Shown here: piece after piece, positions 53,501-64,000 of the stretch | How positions within the stretch are numbered: the first letter of the stretch is position 1 | How the letters are laid out: every line of letters starts with the position of its first letter | From: Pterobdella sp. o SKG-2022 | Lineage: Eukaryota > Annelida > Clitellata > Hirudinida > Piscicolidae | Assembly (NCBI GenBank): GCA_964035795.1 | Contig: OZ038320.1 | Span: 28,677,855 to 28,741,854, forward strand | DNA length: 64,000 nucleotides | Reading direction: 5' to 3' | Made by a program: the position numbers and the translations under genes | The notes under the pieces: model-generated | Told to the model about the DNA's origin: nothing | Seen by the model: only the letters and a program-made list of their open reading frames with translations | Databases searched by the model: none

Positions 53501-56500
53501 TCTCAATACTTTTCAATTTAGTTCATGAAAATAGCGTTTTTGTAAGTTTTGTCTTTTCGACAATGTTATTACATTGGAAATTTAATAAATTTTACAAAAT
53601 TGGAAACTCAAATTTAGTTATAAAATTTTTGGTTATCGATGCAAACGGAATTTTTCAAAGTTATGACAGGATTGAATTTTTTTACTTTCATTAAGTTTCC
53701 ATGGAATGTTTTAAAAGTTACACAAAACAAAACAATTGATTAGAAAGAAATATGACACAGCATAAGATATAAAGAAAAATACACACAGTAGATTAGGATT
53801 GTCATTAAATTTGAAATAAATCATTCTTCCCAGTTCTTTTTCATTTTTCTAAAACTTTATATAAACATGCAAGAAAATTTATTTAAGATATATCTATTTG
53901 TATAACTCAAACTCATTCTAGTTCATTCTCCAAGAACTGAAGTTTCAAAGCATTCAACTAATCAATCGTATTAAGCAGTTCACTTCTAGTTCCACGTCCA
54001 CGTCGGTAGAAACTTTGTAATATTTTCTTTTTTTTTATTTTACCTTTACGCTTTATTCTATTTTAGCTGACTCTTTCATTGCCCATAAAGACCCTATCTA
54101 ATGGAAGCCCACACTAACTGCCCATTGCATTAGCTTAATAAGCCCGTAAGTATAACTACGTTTATTTACAGAATGTGTTTGCGTTAGGTCGAATCTATTC
54201 ATCTCAATAAAACGCTAGATATTTATATGTTCCAGTCACTTTGGTTTGAGCTAGCGATAAATCATGATACGTTTGTATTTACAAATTTGATACTGGATCG
54301 TTGGATCAAAAGTTTGTACCGGTAATTGGCTTTGCGATGTAAAAGTAAATGCGTAGAAAGATTTAACGTAGAAAAGATATAGAAATAAGAGGAATAATAG
54401 TGTTGATTTATACTCAAAACAACTTTTTGTAGCAAGAAAATAAATTGGAATTTGTAAAGACGCGATGTTTAGAGTTTTCATAAATCATTTCATTTGAAAA
54501 TAATTTAGTAATTCTCGGTGTGATGAGTAATAAGAAGAAATGGGTGAAGTACATAAAGTAAGCTATTTGAACAAGTCAAGCGTTTTTATGACCTTTATAA
54601 CGTAGGCAGACTACTGTTGAGTATATCAATGGAGAGGCTTTAATATTGTCCATAAATACATGAGACCCAATGTTGGTTTAGAAAGTAAAAAATAGCATAA
54701 AAGACTTATAAAATTAACTTGTCAAAAAGTTGAAAGCTTTTGAACATAAAAATTTTGATGATAAATAAGCCTATTTTTATGCAAATTTGTGACCGCTAGA
54801 AAACTTTTTAAATCGTAAATTTCAAAAAGATTTTAAGTTTTGATTTATATCTGCTGGAAGTCGTAAATATCAATGGAGTGTTGAAAGAACATCTAGTTCT
54901 TACTTAAAAGGACATGATGGTTGTCAATATAGCGCTAATATCACATTTGAATCAAATCAATAGCCTCTGTCAAGTATCAGTCTCGAAAGAAAAAACTATT
55001 TTCATTTCTAAACACTCATAATCAATCAAACCACTCAAGATTTGGCTGCACGACAAAGAAAATATGAAAAAAATCTATTTAGAAAATAAATATTTTATTG
55101 CACTTGTAATGAAAACTTTCAAAATCCTGTTTTTGTTATCAGAAACCTAACAAATCTTGAGGAATATCTCAATAGGAGGATACATTGGCGCTTATAAATA
55201 TCACATGCACCCGCTAATATTACATTGTAGAAATTTATGCTTCTCTATAAATAAAGAAGCATTTTCTTGTTAAAATGTTATAGAGTCATCAGAAAAGCAT
55301 TGTGTAGAGGATGACACATATTTGGGGGTCGTTAGTCACGGCAGTAATCAAATGTTTTCAGAATAGATGCTTCAATAATGAATGTTCACAATAAGCAATG
55401 AAAACTAACGACTATTGCCTCTTCATACAAGTTGGTGCTTAGTTGTAGAAATCAAACAATTTTCCAGTGTCTTATTAATAAACTTGACTGATATGTAGGA
55501 AAATTAGAAAATTATTTTAAAAGGAAATCGTTTTTTGTAGTTTTTGAATTAGAATTTAAAGTATGCGGAGTTTAAACAAATTTAGCTTTCCGTGCAAACG
55601 TAATGTAGTTGCAAAATATACAAATTGTGCAATTAAATTCACAGTTATGATAATAATAATAATATCATTTATAATGTAGTGTTATTTAAAATTCAAAAAG
55701 TAATTTTTTAGAAAATTTTGCATTCGCTCACTAATAAATCACTTGAAAAATTTCAACAAGAAGTTAGTACATAAAATGAAGTAGACCAAAAGAAATTTCT
55801 AAAAATTCTAGCCACATATTAATTATGCCGCAGAGATTAAAACGATTTTAGTTTTTAAAATAAACAAATCTATATTAATCTTTGTAAAAATATACTTTTT
55901 AAAAGTGATATACAAATAAATAGATGAAAATATTTTTGAATCTTTAAAATATTTAAAACTCGAAGAAATCAACACTAAGGAACGAACGAAATATAATATG
56001 ATTCCGTCAACATTTTCCAATCTGTCTCACATCATCTAGATGATAGCCAACAATAAATTTAATGGGCCACTCAAATATTCACATAGAAATAACAGATTTG
56101 TATATGGCATATCTTTTCCAACAATGAAAGAAATATCTTCATCTTTATTGTAAACAGTACAGCTGATGATTATTAAGCAATTGGTTAAACCGCTTGTGAA
56201 TTTATGTGCACACCGCCCAAATGATGATGTTGGAAATTCTTTTTAAAGTAATTTATCATTGCACTTTAGAAGCTTCGACTCATTATCAACTCTCTATTTA
56301 TTCGAGTTGTCAATCAATCTTTTGAAACTCATAAAAGCTGGAATAGAAATTCCAATCTCAGAGTTGTAATAAGAACTCTCCAATCAAAGTTTTTGCAGAG
56401 TTTAAAAAAGCAATTTAATTTTTATATTTTTTACTTTCGTGAATTGTCAATCAAACATATAAAGCATTTTGAAATCTCACTACGTCAAAAATTCATCATG

Positions 56501-59500
56501 CAAAATCACATCGATAAAAAATAAATCAACTTTTGTGAGAATTTCTTTGTGTTCTTAACTGAGACATAAATTTTTTGATTCTATTCTTCGAATCACATAC
56601 CATTACCCACAGAATCAGATAAAGGCTTAACATATATAAGCCCGAACGAGGTGTAGCTACACACTGAAAGAAATTACTGTAGATTAGAACGAAAGAAGAA
56701 ACTTGGATTAGAAAAGTAAGTCAATGAAGCCATATAAATTCTATACGGATTGATATAAAATTAAAAAAATAACGTAAAGAAAATTAAAATAGAAAAAAAA
56801 CCTTGAAATAGAAGGATTGGTGAGTTTTAAAAGAAACGATTTTATGCGGCCTCACAACAGGCAAAATAAATTGGCTCGAAAATTGGATGCGAACATAAAA
56901 CAAGCCTTTGTAAATAATTTTACAACTTTTTACACAAATATAATAAAAAAAAGTTAAATTTATAATCTATTTAAAATGGAATGTTCTAAAATCTTCTGAA
57001 ATTGATGTTTTCATCCCCTTACTCTTCCTTATATGTTGTATACATTATTATCGAACGTTTAACACAATTCCTTGATTCCCTTAGAATTCTTATGCCTTTC
57101 AGAGACTCACGATAATTTTAAAACGACTCTTAGTGCGTCGATTACATTACGACCTTGATGACAAGCTTATCCTTTGTGATTTAGAGTTCTTGGAGATAAA
57201 TAAAACTCTAGATAATTGTATACAATATTACTTCTAGATAAGAGAAACTTCAATTTCTGTATTCGAAGAATATTATAATTATTTTCTGTGATATAATATC
57301 AAAGACATAACACCAAAACTAATTCATAACAGATTGCAAATCAGATTATAAGAAATCGTTAATTAATATCGAATATACCGCACTCCAAGTTCACTTATCA
57401 AGAATAAATAAATCTAAATATTCCACATAAATTTAACTCAAAAAAATGTAGACTCAAGATTTTATATTGAGATAAATGCAATTATAAAATATAATTATCT
57501 CAATTTTGGAATTTACTATAGAAATGAACAAAACAGACAGATGGGCGGTTTAGGCTGATTTCGGTTTCATAGGAGAGCATATTGCATGAGGATCAAAGAC
57601 TTTACGCTACGCCAAGCCCCCTGACCCCAAAATGTATTTTTTGCTTTGTAGATGCTCTCAAATTTGCTTTTGATTAATCCTATTGGTTTGAAAGAATAAT
57701 GTTATAATGGTTTTTCTAGATTTTATTTTAACAAATATTTTCGAATCTACAAGTTTAAAAATATATTTCTTTGTAATTATTTCATATGACGGAACTATAA
57801 ACGACTTTAAAATTCAATTTATTTTTTATTTACATGGAAATTAAATAAACGGTTTATGGATTAAAAAGCCTGAGAAAATGAAAAACTACGTAAAAATGGC
57901 GAAACTTGTATGAAGGATCATTTTGAAAAGAAAAAAACGTGTCAAGAGTGATGATTGATGTGCGGAATGAGATATTGTTCTTATCAAAAGTATCTGGTTT
58001 AGCATGAAAATGTTAAGAATGGTAGAGAAAATAATAGGAAAAGAATTCCAATGTATTGAAATAAAAATGCTTAACATCGAGAATTATTTGGAAAAAAGAC
58101 TTTGTCTTGACAAAAAAGAGTAAAGAAATTTGAGTAAAAAGGTAAAATTCCTATTTCTTTTCTCCAATTAAAAGATTTTAGAGGCTTAGTACTTAGGGAA
58201 AATTTAAACTAGAAAAATATTTGATCATATTATGTAGATGTAAATACTTGAAATTTATTCGAAATAATTTGTTAAAACTCGAGAAAATTTGTTGGGTTGA
58301 GATGTTTTATGATGTTTTCAAACATAACACAACTTATCAAAACAATATTTATATATGATCGTTGATTTTTAACTTAGTCCTTCTCAATTGCTCTTTCTCT
58401 TCAATTAATTAATGTCTAAAGATGAAAATAATAATTAACTAGTCATAGAAAACTTTGTTTTTGTAGAATTGATCATATTGTAAACTATAGTACTTTTTTT
58501 CCTATAAAATCTTGGCTAGAAGTTATAAAGTAAAAATAGAGCAAGATTAACGGCCGAAAATACGTGAAACGATTAGTAAGATTGAGTTCTGCTCCACATG
58601 GTATGCTATCGATATCACTGAAAAAATACGTTTTTTAAAATAAAAACAAGTGAGAAGCAATAATGAAATATCATTGAAACTTAGACATAATATAAAAATT
58701 ACACTTCTCGGCATCATGCATTTAAAGAAACTTTTACCTGTGAAAATTCTTTTATTTCTTTCCTTTGTTTTCATGAAACTATGAACCTTCTTACGGTCAA
58801 TATCAAATTTTTCGAATTTTTTATTTTAAAAATTATCTTTTTTGTTGAATACTGTTTATAGAAACATGAAGAAAATGAAAATTTGATAATGTCACCATTG
58901 TCTCAAAAATACTAACTCAAATTATCGTAATAATTCAAATGGATAAATTCATAAATCAAATCTTAAATTATACTTCAACATAAATGAAAAAACTGTTTCA
59001 ACAGATCATATTGGCAACTTATTAATTCGCTATAAGTCCTTTAATACTATAAAGATGAATGTCAGAATGATTTTGTACAAGTGGCAAAACCTTTGATTTT
59101 TTCTCGTTTAGATGATGTACTTCAATATAGAAACAGTAACGAAATGCTTTCGTATGCGTTCTTTGCATAAATTTCTAAAATATAAATTTGGTCCAAGCTA
59201 ATACTGTCATAATTACTTTTTTCTATTCTTTAAAAATTCAAATTTTATATTTTTCTTTTATTTTTAACTACTTCATAAACTTTTTCCTTTTGGAATTTCT
59301 AATTAGTGTTGTTGTCGAAAATAAATTTGATGAGAAATTTTAATTCTTAACAGCTAATTTCATGCTTACTCTGTATATAATTAGCAAACAAGATTACCGT
59401 GAACAAAGAACTACAACAAACATACAAGTCAACAAAGCAAACACTACCAACGCGGATCATAAAGATATAAATTTTCATTATTATAATATTATTACTATTT

Positions 59501-62500
59501 CATTGCTTTTTTTGACATTTATTCTTTTCGTTATATTTATTATGCGAAATTTTTTCTAAGTTGCCATCAAACAAAATAGTTTTATCGTATTTCCAGGGAT
59601 GAAATGATAAAAATAATCAGTATTTTTTTGAAACTTTTCATTATTTTAGGCGATTTTGACGCCATTTCATATATTCATATTTTTGCATATCAAGTGATTT
59701 AAAACACACACGGGCATCTAAAGATTAAAATACCAGTAAGCCTATGCATTTCATTGGGCAACAGATTTTGTTTAACACAGCAAAAACTTTCATTATGCTA
59801 AGCAATGTATGATGATGATGGTCTTTCAATCACCATTTTCTCATAAATCTCAGCTGTGATTAATGACTAAATCCTGTTCACCTCAATCATTACCATTTTA
59901 ATTAGAGAGCAATAAATACTTGTTCAATATATCATTGACGTTAAAGATATAAAATTAGCGAATTAAATAATCTTGAATAACCAACGTGCTTTATAAGAAA
60001 TCAATCCTTAATAAAGAATAAAAGCGGTTATTTCAGATATCAAAGTGATAATGAACACACAGCTTCGAACAGAGAATAAACTGACAGCTATTGTAAATAT
60101 TTAATGAGTACTTTTTTTGAAACAGGCTCAAAACTATTATCTTTTTGTTATAAAGCTAAAAAGAAATTACAAACAAAACAGCCGTTATTTCCTATAAGTT
60201 AATTGTAAAAAGCTAATAAGTTGGAAAGATTAACAAATATGGCAGTAAAATACCATTGACTAAGCAATGTTGAAATTTCAACTCTTACAGCCAACTAACG
60301 CAAGCCTCAGTTCACACTTTATTGCTTTATTGGGCCTTTTACTGTTCATTTGAAGCGGCGAATTCTCGTTTGGCGTATATATTTACATTGAATTTTCATT
60401 AGGTCTTTTTACTAGTTTTTTAATTTTTATTTGATTTAATACTTCCGGTGTAAAAGTGATTTTTTGTTCATTTTAAAAATTTGATTATTAGTATGTTTGT
60501 TTTCTTTAAATATTAATAGAGTGAAAACTATTGATACACTCCTTTTTTAACTATATTAAAATCCTCTTATACGTTCAGACCCATAATTGTATCACAATAT
60601 CAGGGTAAATGTGCTCCTTCTCCATCCGTTTAAACTTTACAAAAGTATTTTTTTAGAAAATAAATTGACCAGAAAGATTCCTTTAAACATTTCCATCGCG
60701 AATAATTTGAAGATTACAAATTTCATGAATATTTAATGTAGAACTAAAATTTTTCGTATAAAATTGTTTTAAAAAAGAATTTTAAATTTCCTAAGCCTCA
60801 AAATCGAAGATAAAATATTTAAATGAAGATTTTAAATACCGAATTAAACTTAACAGCATTCAATTAGTGTATAGAAATGCTCGGATGAAATCAAAGTAGA
60901 AAGTCTGCTAGTACAAATTTTCAAAACACATGAATTGAGTGATACTAAAATTATAATAAAGATGCTTTAGATTTCGATGTTTCACCTTCAAATTTTAATC
61001 CTTTTTGGTACTCAAACAAGAATTTTAATAGATACGTACATTTGGTTATGGGATTTTAAAATTTCACAAAATTATTTCAAATTTCTTTGCACTAAAGGGT
61101 CAGTAATAACAGTTAACTTCCTTTTTGAATTTCAAAACTTGTGTATATTTAAGTTTTAAAGAGTTTTTGAAATATATCATCAAGAATTTTTTAAAATGAA
61201 TTGACTTTATTTATGAAAAAAAATCTTAAATTAATCTTGTCTTTCTATTAATTGGGTACATGTAAAAGCACTCAAAATAAAAATATAGTAACAACAATTT
61301 GTCAAGTTGGTTGTTGTGCTTTTCTGATCAATAAATCATTTTTGCAAGCAATTAACATGCCACACAGTAACTGAATTTGAATCTCATCCCAAAGCAATAA
61401 CATCACTTTCAAAATATGAAGCCACAAATATTTGAAGCACCTCATCAATTTTGAAATTCCACAATCCTACATGCTTTGAATACATAAATAATGATTGGAA
61501 TCTGTATGTGATTTAATATATAATTAAAAAACGTATAAGTATGTAAAAAAATAAAGTTTTTGCATGATCACACAAGGAATCAATAGCCATTTGTATAATC
61601 TTATTGATTCATCATATATAGCAAGCATATTGGTGAAGAAAGAGTGCTAAAATTATTATTTTAACATGTATGAAATTTATTTTTCTAATTTAGAGCCTTG
61701 AAAAGATTAATATTAGTTTGAATGATAAATTGTTTTGATTTTTTAAATTTCTTCTTTGTTATGCATGGTATATTGCGTCGAAATGAGAAATGCATGTACA
61801 GCTTTGATTCATTGTTCAAAATGATTTTTAATGCTTCATATTACATTCAATTTCTTTAAACAAATTTTCTCAAAATAGGTTTATATATTTAAAATGATTG
61901 TTAAAAGTTCACTAAATATATTCTAATACGGAATTGAAAAATAGAAACTAAAAAAATTAAAATTTCTAAAACAGATGCCTTATGTTCTTATGAGAAACGA
62001 TACATTTGAAATGAAACTTTGAATTTTCAAAATAAAACAACAGAAATGCTTGGTGGCCTGAAAGATTTAAAATAATGTTTCCAGGTGACTTATAGTATGG
62101 CATTCTCAAAATAACCTCAACTGACACAATAATGGAAAAATATTTAAAAGTTAAAGTCTTCAATATTTTTAAGCTTCTGTATAATTTTTGTGAAACTTGT
62201 ATATTTCAAAAAGTCTTTCTCACATCTTTGTTCCCTCTACCTCGTGTAGTTTTTTTTAATTGTATATAAACAAAGTCGGAAAGTTGAAATTTTCATAAAT
62301 CTTACAAACTAATTTCGATATTAGTTTTTGTGGCATAGTATGCAAGGAAATTTCCTAATTGAATGTAAGAATATGCAAATATTGAAAACAAGATTAGAAT
62401 TTATTTAATATTGTTAAGAGATATGGAGTATATTTTTGCAAAATATCAATTTAATGTTAAAAACTTGATTTTTTTCAAACCATTGAATAATAAATTCAAA

Positions 62501-63393
62501 ATGAATTTTTTAAAAGCTCAAAAATATACTGAAACTGTCAAAATCATCTGAAATGTAAGTTTAATCCTATTAGAAAAAAAAACGTAAAATAGAACATATA
62601 CATTTTCAAAGTTTTGAGTAGTTTCCATTTGCATTAGATGAAGTTAAAGGCATGTTTAGGAAAGGTATTATTCATTTTTCATAATTTAAAAGGCACTAAA
62701 AATAACAAAAGGTGAAATAATTTAAAATTTTTTCGTTTGTTCTTGTAATTTCCTAACTTTTAAGGTATTTAATTAAGAATTTTTGCAATAAAAAACGATG
62801 AATAATTAAATTTTTCTTTAAAAATGATGTTTTTATTACTACTAAAAAACAATGTTTCCAAACATTGAAGAATACATAAAAAAACAACTTCAAAGAATTA
62901 AACGTTTGCTTTTCAAGATTATATTTCCATGGAAAACAATTTCAATAAAAATCACAAATGCTATCAGCACAAATCTCCATTTTAGGTGTCAGAATTTAAT
63001 AACGCGAAGGAAAGGTTAATATAAACGGAACACATTTCATTATTCTAATTAAAAGCAAGATTTATTTTTTAAAAATTATTCAAGTTTTTTTCAAAGTTAG
63101 AAATTAGGCGATTTATTGACTCAAGACTTCTGCAAAGTACGACCTTATATTAGTAAAAAATTTGAAATTATAACATTTAAAATCTTTTTTTTTGAGGATA
63201 AAAAGATTTGACACGAGAACCATACTTTAAAGAATAAGTGGATAAATGTAAATTAAAGACTCCTATACATGCTACTGGGGAAACTTCTTCAAATAATTGT
63301 ATTAATTAGTGCCATGTAAACCCATCTAGAAGCAATCATTCTTCTTTTGTGTTTTAAGGTTAGTATTTTGTAAACGATAGTTTGCCGGTATGC

Positions 63394-63395
<2 letters not shown>

Positions 63396-63431
<36 letters not shown>
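63396..63431. repeat. (AT)18 microsatellite
   Basis: An uninterrupted alternating A/T run of 36 bp flanked by unique sequence (tgcga and gagaagc). It can form a cruciform. Confidence 0.95.
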
Positions 63432-63435
<4 letters not shown>

Positions 63436-64000
63436 AGCAAATGGTTTGATAGTAGTGTTTTATAGCATTACAAACTTGCCCTCTGTTCATTTATTTATAT
63501 GTAGGGGCCGTACACTAAAATAGGATTTTAATAAAGGCGGGTATGTAAAGTTAGAGAAAGCTAACAGTTGAAGCGTTATAAAAAAGCAAAAGGACACGCA
63601 CGCACGCTTCAAAGTAAGCAAACAAAGACACGGTCACTCCGGGAATACCGAATGATTTACGTTGTAGGCCCTAATAAAAAGTGACATGGCAAAGAGAGAT
63701 GGCTTGTTGGAGTTAGACTTGCAATGAAATGAAAGAAGACATTTCTCTACTCAGAATTTTATAAAAAGTTTTTAGAGTTTCTGCACAAACGGTTTCGATA
63801 CACAATTACACGTTTTGTAGTTTTTGCAACATTGCTGCAAACGTGAATAACTAAAGCAGACATTTTTAATTAATCGACAGTTTTTGTCGACTTAGTTCAA
63901 TAAAAATCTATGGTAAATAACTTCAAAGTAAAGCGAATGAAAGAAAATAAATAACCATTAGGAGAAAAAAGTTTCAAGAAGCATAAATGTATAAAAATGA

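Larger units (their letters stand above)
48254..64000. other. Upstream region or 5' intron, no supported exon
   Basis: About 15.7 kb of AT-rich DNA. It is probably a long 5' intron or the upstream region of the receptor gene. Less AT-rich patches lie at 50330-50530 (the weak signal-exon candidate), 54000-54150, 57090-57200, 57540-57660 and 63480-63720. None carries a recognisable domain. The (AT)18 run is at 63396. Confidence 0.5.

Overview
The window is very AT-rich metazoan nuclear DNA. Canonical GT-AG introns, extracellular animal-type modules (CUB, LDL-receptor class A, MAM), a tRNA-derived SINE and long microsatellites all point to an invertebrate animal. Nothing in the window fixes the phylum. 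The splice acceptors are not the rigid TTTTCAG type of nematodes such as Caenorhabditis, and many lack a good polypyrimidine tract.

The main content is one minus-strand gene from about 48.25 kb down to 13.23 kb. I could join twenty exons (e1 to e20 in transcript order) with matching phases throughout. They give 1375 residues ending in a stop, with no frame conflict. Residue numbers below count from the first complete codon of e1. The order is CUB (about 5-142), LDLa1 (175-214), MAM1 (223-419), MAM2 (426-637), LDLa2-5 (641-675, 682-717, 747-782, 793-830), one transmembrane helix (845-869) and a low-complexity cytoplasmic tail of about 505 residues. The tail has a Tyr-Glu-Glu-Pro motif and ends in Thr-Cys-Val, a class I PDZ-ligand pattern. 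It is therefore a type I cell-surface receptor or adhesion protein. The N-terminal signal exon is not established; one weak candidate lies at 50.42-50.51 kb. I cannot name an orthologue.

Layout: 1-12.8 kb lies downstream of the gene. It holds a nearly perfect (TAG)n array of about 860 bp at 6.09-6.95 kb, a coding-like plus-strand segment at 8.21-8.41 kb and a degenerate telomere-like tract at 11.3-11.46 kb. The 3' end of the gene, with a poly(A) signal, is at 12.9-13.2 kb. Compact exons for the tail, membrane helix and LDLa2-5 occupy 13.2-18.7 kb, with introns of 67 to about 800 bp. The MAM, LDLa1 and CUB exons are spread over 18.8-48.3 kb, with several introns of 1.3-6.6 kb; one of these carries the SINE at 27.72-27.91 kb. 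From 48.3 to 64 kb I see no convincing exon, only AT-rich sequence, a few less AT-rich islands and an (AT)n microsatellite at 63.4 kb. Genic and non-genic DNA differ clearly in composition, and this contrast supports many of the exon calls.
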